DNA of 64,000 nt, taken from the NCBI GenBank assembly GCA_900759665.1, contig CAAEWE010000078.1, positions 14,850 through 78,849 on the forward strand, written 5' to 3'. Below the pieces are notes generated by a model. That model was not told the origin of the DNA. It saw only the letters and a program-made list of their open reading frames with translations, and made no database searches. This stretch comes from Lachnospiraceae bacterium (GTDB taxonomy: Bacteria; Bacillota; Clostridia; Lachnospirales; Lachnospiraceae). Made by a program: the position numbers and the translations under genes. This document shows, in pieces, positions 41,300-48,626 of the stretch (within the stretch, counting starts at the first letter, position 1; every line of letters begins with the position of its first letter).

Positions 41300-42244
41300 A
41301 TGGAGAAGAAAGGAATTAAAGTGGTACTTGCTGACAACAATGTACAAGACAGAGAAACCCGGACGAAAGCAATCGAGGAAGCCGGAATGCAGGTGATATT
41401 TTCGACAGGAGACGGAAAGAAAGCACTTGATGCGATCTATCGTGAGCAGCCGGATATTGTAGTTATGGACATGATCCTTCCAGGGCTTGACGGTATAGGA
41501 ATACTGGAAGAGATGGAACAGGCGGACATGCTGAAACGTCCTGTGATCATGGTTGTAACAGCGTTGAAGACGTCCCGGATGGTTTCAAAAGCACTGCAGA
41601 AGGGAGCCGGCTATTATATGATGAAGCCGGTTTCCAACAAAGTATTTGGTAAGAGGTTGATGCAGATCGCAGAGGAGCTGCAGGATTGCAGAACCGGGAT
41701 AAAAACGACAAAGGCACCGGAACAGGAATACGCCGGATCAGAATATGCGGCGGCCGGTGAGGAGACGCTTTCCCAGGATGGATTAACGGGCAGGATGGAT
41801 GATAAGATTGTTCATTTTGACCGCAGACCGGTGTATGCAGCCCCTGATTCCAACTTGCCGGCAGGACGCAGCAGATATTCCGGCGATCTGGAAAAGGATG
41901 TCACCAATGTATTATTGGAAATCGGCATTCCGGCACATATTAAGGGTTACCAGTACATACGTCAGGGGATTATCCTATCATTTCATGACAGAAGCATGTT
42001 ACAGTACATTACGAAGTATCTGTATCCTGCTATTGCAAAGAAAAACAAAACGACATCCAGCAGCGTAGAGAGAACCATTCGTCATGCCATTGAAGTAGCA
42101 TGGCGCAGAGGCAATATGGATGTTCTGGAGGATATTTTTGGTAATACCGTTTGTGCGGGAAAAGGTAAGCCGACCAATTCTGAATTTCTGGCACTGCTGA
42201 CGGACAGATTCCGGCTGGAATACAGACAAAAGATCGTATCCTGA
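41300..42244 (+). CDS. spo0A: Sporulation transcription factor Spo0A
   Basis: The 314-residue regulator has a receiver with the phospho-acceptor D57 in IVVMDMILPGLDG and the lysine in MMKPV, and the Spo0A effector domain with EIGIPAHIKGYQYIRQGI, SSSVERTIRHAIEVAWRRGN and the closing KPTNSEFLALLTDRFR. It controls entry into sporulation. Unlike the usual 260-275 residues, it has an expanded linker between the two domains (about 125-195, acidic and low in conserved motifs). ATG 41300 follows AAAAGGAG. No Spo0B or SpoIVB gene is next to it. Confidence 0.85.
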   Translation: MEKKGIKVVLADNNVQDRETRTKAIEEAGMQVIFSTGDGKKALDAIYREQPDIVVMDMILPGLDGIGILEEMEQADMLKRPVIMVVTALKTSRMVSKALQKGAGYYMMKPVSNKVFGKRLMQIAEELQDCRTGIKTTKAPEQEYAGSEYAAAGEETLSQDGLTGRMDDKIVHFDRRPVYAAPDSNLPAGRSRYSGDLEKDVTNVLLEIGIPAHIKGYQYIRQGIILSFHDRSMLQYITKYLYPAIAKKNKTTSSSVERTIRHAIEVAWRRGNMDVLEDIFGNTVCAGKGKPTNSEFLALLTDRFRLEYRQKIVS

Positions 42245-42310
42245 CAGGGAAGGGCTTTCCGGATTCATCAATGTTCAGGCTGTTTCACGGGCAGGAAGAT
42301 AACAGACTGC

Positions 42311-42340
42311 TTGACGGAATAGTGAGAATTAGGGTATACT
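42311..42340 (+). promoter_or_regulatory. Promoter of the citrate synthase gene
   Basis: TTGACG (42311-42316), 18 bases, TATACT (42335-42340), about 88 bases before the start. Confidence 0.5.
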
Positions 42341-42428
42341 TGAAAAGTTGTATGTTATATGGAATAGGATAATCATATAAAAACTTTGTATACATGTATG
42401 CAATATGGATGAGGAAGGGGGCCTGTTT

Positions 42429-43805
42429 ATGGATAGCAAATCAATGATGGAACTGACCAAGGAGCTGGATGCGGAATTTGACAACCTGGTAAATAACTGT
42501 ATGACATCCGGTGCCATTGATTTAAATTTATATCAGGAATACGATGTGAAAAGAGGACTTCGTGATAGTGCCGGAAAGGGTGTACTGACGGGATTGACAG
42601 AGATCTCCGATGTGGTAGGTTTTCAGGTGGTAAATGGAGTGAAGGAGCCGGCAGATGGTAATTTATATTATCAGGGTTACGATGTAAAGCAGCTGGTAGG
42701 TTCTGATCCACATAAGCGGTTTGCATTTGAGGAGGCAACATACCTGCTTTTGTTTGGACGTCTTCCAAATGAAACGGAATTCAAGGTGTTCCTGGAGATA
42801 CTTGCAAGTCTGCAGGAATTATCAGGTCCCTTTGTACGTGATGTTATTATGAAGGCACCAAGTGAGAACCTGATGAACGGTCTGATGAAAAGCGTGCTGA
42901 CTTTGTATTCCTATGACAGTTGTCCGGACGATACTTCCGTGGCAAATGTTCTGCGTCAGTCCCTGCAGTTGATTGCAAAGCTTCCTTTGATTGCGGTATA
43001 CAGTTATCACGCATATCGTCATTTTAATTTTGCAGAGAGTCTGGTGATCAAACAGCCTAAAAACGAATACTGCACGGCGGAAAATATTCTTTATATGCTT
43101 CGTCCAAACGGGAAATTTACACCGTTAGAGGCGAGGGTTCTGGATGCGGCACTTGTTCTTCATGCTGAGCATGGCGGCGGTAATAACTCGACATTTACCA
43201 ATCACGTGGTCACTTCGTCAGGAACCGATACATATTCTGCTGTGGCAGCATCGATCGCATCCCTGAAAGGACCGCGTCATGGCGGAGCGAATCTTAAGGT
43301 TCAGCAGATGTTTGACGATCTGAGAGCAAACTGTACCGACACGACAGATGATGATCAGGTACGTGCTTATCTGACCCGGGTATTGAATCGTGATGCCTTT
43401 GATAAGAGCGGGCTGATTTACGGCATGGGTCATGCGGTATATACATTGTCTGATCCGAGAGAGGTTGTGCTGAAATCACTGGCCGAAAAGCTGGCAGAGG
43501 AAAAAGGACTTCGCCTGGATTTTGAACTTTATGACAGAGTAGAGCATATCTCGGCAGATCTGCTGCAGAAAAATCGTCATGTGCTCAAACCGGTTTGCGC
43601 AAATGTTGATTTTTACAGTGGTTTTGTGTATACCATGCTTGGTATACCGCGAGAGATGTTTACACCGCTGTTTGCAATTTCCCGTATTGCCGGATGGAGT
43701 GCCCACCGTCTGGAAGAGCTTGTCAACCGGGGGAAGATCATTCGTCCTGCATACAAATATGTAGGACATCACAGAAGATTCAAGGAAAGAAACAAGAGAA
43801 AATAG
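42429..43805 (+). CDS. gltA: Citrate synthase
   Basis: The 458-residue enzyme condenses oxaloacetate and acetyl-CoA. LHAEHGGGNNSTFTNHVVTS holds the first active-site histidine, GPRHGGANLKV the conserved glycine-rich loop, GMGHAVYT the second histidine, and VDFYSGFVYTMLGIP the aspartate. It is of the longer clostridial type with a helical N-terminal extension. ATG 42429 follows AGGAAGGGGG at about 7 bases. It is convergent with the permease gene at 43824, only 18 bases away. Confidence 0.92.
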   Translation: MDSKSMMELTKELDAEFDNLVNNCMTSGAIDLNLYQEYDVKRGLRDSAGKGVLTGLTEISDVVGFQVVNGVKEPADGNLYYQGYDVKQLVGSDPHKRFAFEEATYLLLFGRLPNETEFKVFLEILASLQELSGPFVRDVIMKAPSENLMNGLMKSVLTLYSYDSCPDDTSVANVLRQSLQLIAKLPLIAVYSYHAYRHFNFAESLVIKQPKNEYCTAENILYMLRPNGKFTPLEARVLDAALVLHAEHGGGNNSTFTNHVVTSSGTDTYSAVAASIASLKGPRHGGANLKVQQMFDDLRANCTDTTDDDQVRAYLTRVLNRDAFDKSGLIYGMGHAVYTLSDPREVVLKSLAEKLAEEKGLRLDFELYDRVEHISADLLQKNRHVLKPVCANVDFYSGFVYTMLGIPREMFTPLFAISRIAGWSAHRLEELVNRGKIIRPAYKYVGHHRRFKERNKRK

Positions 43806-43823
43806 TGATGTCCGGTCTCTGTG

Positions 43824-44621
43824 TCAGACAGAGTAATGTCTGGAGCAGTATCTTTCCAGACAGGAGATCAGAAGATATAATCCCGTTGAGATCAGGCAGA
43901 GGATCACAATGGATAACAGTACATAGTCCAGCTTAAAAACCTGGCTGCCGTAAATGATCAGGTAACCAAGACCGGCTTTTGCGGCGACAAACTCCCCGAT
44001 GATAACACCGACCAGAGTCAGTCCGATATCCACTTTCATGGCACTGATGATGGCCGGAATATTGCCGGGGAGTATTAATTTGCAGAGAATATCTTTTTTG
44101 GATCCGCCCAGAGTACGGATCAGCTTGATCTTACCGGGATCCATTTCCAGAAAGGTATTGTAAAGTGTGATGGTAGTACTGAACACGGCTACGCTGACGG
44201 CGGCGATAATGATCGTTTTCATGTTATTGCCCAGCCATACAATAAAAACAGGTGCCAGAGCAGTTTTGGGAAGGCTGTTCAGAACTACAAGATAAGGCTC
44301 CAGTACCTTTGCAGCGGTTTCATTCCACCAGAGCAGGACGGCTAGAAGAATACCGATTATGATCACCAGAAAAAAGCTTAAAAATGTTTCCCCGAGAGTC
44401 ACGCCAATATGGTAGAAAATGGTGTGGCTCTTTGCCATTTCTGCAAAGCATAACAGGATTCTGGATGGACTGCTGAATATAAAGGAATCCATCTGGCCCG
44501 TTCTTGTGGCTGTTTCCCAGAGAACGATGAAAATCATAAATAATAAGATACGCAGACAGAATATTTTGCGTTTTTGTCTGGCTGCCTTTTGTAAAAATTG
44601 CTGCTGTTGATCACTCATCAT
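43824..44621 (-). CDS. TauT/SsuC-type ABC transporter permease
   Basis: The 265-residue protein has about six hydrophobic helices and the binding-protein-dependent permease loop KIKLIRTLGGSKKDILCKLILPGNIPAI (contact to the ATPase). Length and order match the nitrate/sulfonate/taurine/thiamine-precursor family. It begins 7 bases behind AGGAG and overlaps the end of the ATPase gene by 11 bases, so the pair is coupled. No binding-protein gene lies in the window next to it, so the substrate is unknown. Confidence 0.85.
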   Translation of the reverse strand: MMSDQQQQFLQKAARQKRKIFCLRILLFMIFIVLWETATRTGQMDSFIFSSPSRILLCFAEMAKSHTIFYHIGVTLGETFLSFFLVIIIGILLAVLLWWNETAAKVLEPYLVVLNSLPKTALAPVFIVWLGNNMKTIIIAAVSVAVFSTTITLYNTFLEMDPGKIKLIRTLGGSKKDILCKLILPGNIPAIISAMKVDIGLTLVGVIIGEFVAAKAGLGYLIIYGSQVFKLDYVLLSIVILCLISTGLYLLISCLERYCSRHYSV

Positions 44622-45363
44622 TGTTCAACTCCTTCCATACCAGATTGAAATAATCTTTGAATTCCGGAGAACTCCGTGCAAGAAATGGCGTTCGTTCTCC
44701 CGGACAGCTTAGTTGTACCCGGATTTCTTTCTTTACGGTTGCCGGGCGGGGAGAAAGGATAATAATGCGGTCTGCCATGCTGATAGCTTCGGAGATATCA
44801 TGGGTGATCAGCAGGGCTGTCTTTTTTTCTTTTTTCAGAATTTTCCATACGTCATCGGAGACAGAGAGCCTTGTCTGGTAATCGAGAGCAGAAAAAGGTT
44901 CATCCAGAAGAAGAAGATCTGGTTCTGTCATCAGTGTACGGATCAGGGCAGCACGCTGTCTCATGCCTCCGGAAAGCTGGCTGGGCTTGGCATTCCGGAA
45001 ACCGGCAAGCTGGTAATTTGTTAACATTGTGTCGATTTTTTTGGACAGACCATTGGCTGGCTGCCGGTTGATCTCCGGTCCCAGAGCGATATTTTTATGT
45101 GTGGTACGCCATTCCAGGAGATGATCTTTTTGCAGCATGTATCCGGTCTTTTTGTGATCCTGCAATATAATTTCGCCCTGATCCGGCTGCAACAGACGGC
45201 AGACCAGGGAAAGAAGTGTGGATTTACCGCAGCCGCTGGGACCAACGATTGCAACAAATTCGCCCGGTTCAATGGAAAAGTGTACATGATCCAGAACGAG
45301 GGTTTCTCCTTGAAGAGTATGATAGGCATAGGAGAGATCTCTGACTTCTAATAGATGATTCAT
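44611..45363 (-). CDS. TauT/SsuB-type ABC transporter ATP-binding protein
   Basis: The 250-residue ATPase has Walker A GPSGCGKSTLLSL, the Q-loop GYMLQKDHLLEWRT typical of SsuB/TauB, signature LSGGMRQRAALIRTL, Walker B LLLLDEPFSALD and H-loop LLITHDISEAISMADR. ATG 45363 was chosen because GAGGG lies 5-6 bases upstream; the frame also opens at GTG 45375. The permease gene overlaps its end. The missing partner is a periplasmic-type lipoprotein, not visible here. Confidence 0.88.
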   Translation of the reverse strand: MNHLLEVRDLSYAYHTLQGETLVLDHVHFSIEPGEFVAIVGPSGCGKSTLLSLVCRLLQPDQGEIILQDHKKTGYMLQKDHLLEWRTTHKNIALGPEINRQPANGLSKKIDTMLTNYQLAGFRNAKPSQLSGGMRQRAALIRTLMTEPDLLLLDEPFSALDYQTRLSVSDDVWKILKKEKKTALLITHDISEAISMADRIIILSPRPATVKKEIRVQLSCPGERTPFLARSSPEFKDYFNLVWKELNNDE

Positions 45364-45501
45364 ATCAGCCCTCACGAAAACAGTGGTTTACCGATAATAT
45401 ATTCAATAAAAAAAATAATGTGAGACACAGAAAAATGTATATTTTTGTTTTTCGGTGAAATAATAGTACAGAACAACGAAAAGGAAAGGTATGGTGTTGA
45501 T

Positions 45502-45906
45502 ATGAGAAAGAAAATGTTGATATTGGGAACTGTGATGATGCTGTCTGTGGGATGTCTTGCGGGATGCGGAGCCAATAATTCCGTAACAGACCAGGTAACC
45601 GCTGCTCCGGGGATAGAGAGCCAAAATCCGGACGATACCATAGATCCAGTAGTGTCTCCGGGGACGGATGATGGTGTTATGGACGATCTGGAGGACGGCG
45701 TAGACGATGCGGTAGACGGAGCTGAAGATGCTGTGGATGATGTGATCGATGGCACGGAGGATGCCGTGGATGATGCCGCAGATGCCCTGGACGGAGACAA
45801 AGATACGGATGATGCAGATAATTCCAACACGACAAATAACAACAAAAACAATAAGAAAAATCATAAGACAACCGGAAATAAAAATAACCAGACGAAAAAA
45901 AGATAA
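45502..45906 (+). CDS. Acidic lipoprotein with three 11-residue repeats
   Basis: The 134-residue precursor has a lipoprotein signal peptide (lipobox LAGC, cysteine 22). The mature chain contains three tandem 11-mers (residues 64-96) reading EDGVDDAVDGA, EDAVDDVIDGT and EDAVDDAADAL, which would form an amphipathic helix with one very acidic face, and ends in an asparagine/lysine-rich basic tail. The function is unknown. The charge switch from acidic to basic could aid attachment to wall or membrane. A start at ATG 45502 follows AAGGAAAGG; the earlier frame is not needed. Confidence 0.75.
   Translation: MRKKMLILGTVMMLSVGCLAGCGANNSVTDQVTAAPGIESQNPDDTIDPVVSPGTDDGVMDDLEDGVDDAVDGAEDAVDDVIDGTEDAVDDAADALDGDKDTDDADNSNTTNNNKNNKKNHKTTGNKNNQTKKR
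45691..45789 (+). repeat. Three 33-bp tandem repeats coding for the 11-mers
   Basis: Three in-frame 33-base units, each beginning GAGGA or GAAGA, encode residues 64-96 of the lipoprotein. They are diverged at the DNA level but keep the aspartate-valine-aspartate pattern. Confidence 0.7.
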
Positions 45907-45928
45907 TTGCAGGAACAGATATCAAAAG

Positions 45929-45957
45929 AAGGTTTGGAGATCAGTTCTCCGAACCTT
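45929..45957 (-). terminator. Terminator overlapping the end of the GNAT gene
   Basis: AAGGTTTGGAGA (45929-45940) pairs with TCTCCGAACCTT (45946-45957) with one G-T pair. Read on the minus strand it is followed by TCTTTT, so it ends the GNAT transcript; it also lies after the lipoprotein gene. Confidence 0.6.
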
Positions 45958-46459
45958 CCTGCCATACATACAGACTGGCGTTCTGCTCCTGATAGACCGT
46001 TTCCTTGGTATAGTGAAACCCTAATGCCTGTGCCAGCCGGATCGAGGGAAGATTTTCCGGTGATATCACGGCGACAATGCGGTCAAACTCCAGCTCTTCC
46101 CTGGCATATTTCATAATACACCGGCAGGATTCTCCAGCATAGCCTCTGGACCAGTAATGACTGTCCAGAAAATAGGACAGCATAATCTCCCCCTGTCCGT
46201 CAACGATCTGGCTTTCAATGCCTGCCTGACCGATCAGGGTATTACTGTCTTTTTGGAAAATCCCCCATAGTCCAAATCCGTAAAAACCGTAGACCATCTG
46301 AATATAAGAGATAAAACGGGCATACTCAATGTCGTAATTGTCTGAGATGTATGGAACAGATGGATGAACTTCCTTTTGATGGCAGATACGGAAATAATTG
46401 TCGAAATCTTCTTTTGTCAATTCCCGGATGATCAGCCGGTCCGTGATCAGTGGTGTCAT
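45941..46459 (-). CDS. GNAT-family N-acetyltransferase
   Basis: The 172-residue protein begins TPLITDRLIIRELTKEDFDNYF, the usual start of RimJ/RimL-like acetyltransferases, and has the acetyl-CoA loop region YWSRGYAGESCRCIMKYA followed by LPSIRLAQALGFHYTKE. It would transfer an acetyl group to an amine; the substrate is unknown. The gene stands alone. Upstream (46460-46607) lies a spacer with the DUF1015 promoter pointing the other way. Confidence 0.85.
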   Translation of the reverse strand: MTPLITDRLIIRELTKEDFDNYFRICHQKEVHPSVPYISDNYDIEYARFISYIQMVYGFYGFGLWGIFQKDSNTLIGQAGIESQIVDGQGEIMLSYFLDSHYWSRGYAGESCRCIMKYAREELEFDRIVAVISPENLPSIRLAQALGFHYTKETVYQEQNASLYVWQEGSEN

Positions 46460-46548
46460 AAAAATCTCCTTTGTTGTATTTTGTGGAATAAATTACTCAA
46501 AGTATAACACATTTTTTGGGAAAGGGGATAGGATTCAGGGGTATTTTC

Positions 46549-46557
46549 TGGTATAAT
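46549..46557 (+). promoter_or_regulatory. Extended -10 promoter of the DUF1015 gene
   Basis: TG-G-TATAAT (46549-46557) is an extended -10 element; no good -35 box is visible. The gene starts 51 bases on. Confidence 0.5.
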
Positions 46558-46607
46558 AACAGCAAAATGAAGATGTTTTATAATGAGCAGGAGGAATATA
46601 AGATACT

Positions 46608-47849
46608 ATGGCACAGATAAAACCGTTTATGGCAGTAAGACCTGTGGAAAAGTTTGCCGGCAGAGTGGCAGCTCTTCCGTATGACGTATATAACAGACAG
46701 GAGGCAAAGGCTGAGGTGGAGAGGGAGCCCCTTTCCTTTTTGAAGATTGACAGGGCGGAGACGCAGTTTCCGGATGAAGTGGATATCTATGATGACCGTG
46801 TGTATCAGAAAGCGGCAGATATGCTGGCAGAGAGCAGACGGGATGGCATATATATGACGGATCAGGATGATGCTTATTATATATACCGGCTGACGATGGA
46901 TGGCAGAGCCCAGACCGGAATTGTGGCATGTGCAGCAGTGGATGATTATCTGGATAATGTCATTAAAAAGCATGAAAATACAAGAGAAGAAAAGGAGCAG
47001 GATCGTATCCGCCATGTGGATACCCTCAGTGCACAGACCGGACCGATCTTTCTGGCATACCGTTCCAGAGAGGAGATCAACCGTGTGGTGGAGACCGTCA
47101 TGGTGAAGGAGGCTCCGTTATATGATTTTACGGCAGCAGATGGGATCTCTCATACGGTATGGAAGATTGCTGATGCGGATAAAGTACAGCAGATACGGGA
47201 TACCTTTGGTTCGATTGATGACATTTATATAGCAGACGGACATCACAGAGCCGCTTCGGCAGTAAAGGTTGGTCTGAAGCGGAGAAAAGAGCATCCGGGA
47301 TATGACGGCACGGAAGAGTTTAATTACTTTTTGTCTGTTTTATTTCCGGACGACCAGTTGATGATCATGGATTATAACAGAGTAGTACGTGATCTGAATG
47401 GTCTTTCAGCAGAGGAGTTTCTGCAAAGGACAAACGAGATCTTTACTGTGACAGAATTGGGACAAAAGGCAAAGCATCCGGAGAAAAAGGGACAGTTTAC
47501 CATGTACCTGGAGGGAAAGTGGTATCTCCTGGAGGCATCCGGAGAGATGATGGCAGTATCGGATGCGGTGAAGTCATTGGATGTGTCCCTGCTGCAGGAT
47601 TATCTGCTGGAACCGGTGCTGGGGATCCATGACCCACGGACGGATGCACGGATTGATTTCGTAGGAGGAATTCGTGGTCTTGGGGAGTTAGAGAGAAGGA
47701 CCGAGACCGATATGAAGGTGGCATTTGCATTATATCCAACCTCGATCGCAGAGCTGTTTGCCGTGGCAGATGCAGGTCTTTTGATGCCACCGAAGTCTAC
47801 CTGGTTTGAGCCGAAGCTTCGCAGTGGATTATTTATACATGAGATTTAG
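46608..47849 (+). CDS. DUF1015 family protein
   Basis: The 413-residue cytosolic protein starts with IKPFMAVRPVEKFAGRVAALPYDVYN, the DUF1015 signature, and has the conserved RHVDTLSAQTGPIFLAYRS, IYIADGHHRAASA and DYNRVVRDLNG blocks. The histidine-rich IADGHHR looks like an active or binding site, but no activity has been shown that I know of. In many anaerobes such genes sit next to serine-synthesis genes; here the neighbours are DUF624 and glgB. Start ATG follows AGGAGGAATATAAG. Confidence 0.85.
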   Translation: MAQIKPFMAVRPVEKFAGRVAALPYDVYNRQEAKAEVEREPLSFLKIDRAETQFPDEVDIYDDRVYQKAADMLAESRRDGIYMTDQDDAYYIYRLTMDGRAQTGIVACAAVDDYLDNVIKKHENTREEKEQDRIRHVDTLSAQTGPIFLAYRSREEINRVVETVMVKEAPLYDFTAADGISHTVWKIADADKVQQIRDTFGSIDDIYIADGHHRAASAVKVGLKRRKEHPGYDGTEEFNYFLSVLFPDDQLMIMDYNRVVRDLNGLSAEEFLQRTNEIFTVTELGQKAKHPEKKGQFTMYLEGKWYLLEASGEMMAVSDAVKSLDVSLLQDYLLEPVLGIHDPRTDARIDFVGGIRGLGELERRTETDMKVAFALYPTSIAELFAVADAGLLMPPKSTWFEPKLRSGLFIHEI

Positions 47850-47906
47850 GCAGTTGCTGCCGGATGACCCGGAGTCCGCAGGATCCCGTGGCCTGGAGGA
47901 AAATTA

Positions 47907-48626
47907 ATGGATCGTTTTTTTGAAAGTAAACCGGTTGTTTACATGTCAAAATTTATTGACATTATACTATTAAATGTGATTTTTTTGTTGAGCTGCATTC
48001 CGGTATTTACCGCAGGTGCGGCATGGACAGCTATGTATTATACCTGTGTAAAGGTCATTCGCCGGGACAGGGGAAAGGTCTGGCAGGAGTATATTAAAAG
48101 CTTTAAAAGCAATCTGAAAACTGCGGTCGGGATATGGATTCCCCTTGTGGTATTGGAGGGGGGAATTGGGGTTATCCCTTATCGTCTTCTGACTGGTGGA
48201 CACAGTAGTTTTTCTGCAGCAGCGATCGGGATTGCCATGGCGTTTTTTCTGTTTGTGCTGGCGGTTATGATCTATTCTTTTGCCATACTGTCCCGTTTTA
48301 CGGTCAGTGCAGCCGGGGCAGTAAAAAACGCGGTGATCATGTCGATCCGGCATGGCGGAGAGTCCATCTATATGCTGGTGCTGACTTTGGGGCTGGCTAC
48401 ACTTTTTATGATGGGATGGAAGTTTCTGCCGGTGATTCTGCTGGTTATGCCATCTGTATATATGCTGCTGATTTCTCTGATCATGGAAAAAATACTGATT
48501 CAATATACTCCGGAAGAAGCGGAAAATACTTCGGAACGTAAGGAAACAGATACGGAAGATATGCTTTATATGGAGGAGCATAAGGAAAAACCATGGTATC
48601 TGGAGGGAGGAGAAAAGGATGAATAA
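47907..48626 (+). CDS. DUF624 (YesL-like) membrane protein
   Basis: The 239-residue protein has four to five hydrophobic helices and the YesL pattern: FIDIILLNVIFLLSCIPVFTAGAAWTAMYYT near the N terminus. YesL homologues lie next to carbohydrate-use genes and their role is unknown; this one overlaps glgB by 8 bases, so the two are translated together. The C-terminal 40 residues are acidic and cytosolic. Start ATG follows GGAGGAAAATT. Confidence 0.82.
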   Translation: MDRFFESKPVVYMSKFIDIILLNVIFLLSCIPVFTAGAAWTAMYYTCVKVIRRDRGKVWQEYIKSFKSNLKTAVGIWIPLVVLEGGIGVIPYRLLTGGHSSFSAAAIGIAMAFFLFVLAVMIYSFAILSRFTVSAAGAVKNAVIMSIRHGGESIYMLVLTLGLATLFMMGWKFLPVILLVMPSVYMLLISLIMEKILIQYTPEEAENTSERKETDTEDMLYMEEHKEKPWYLEGGEKDE

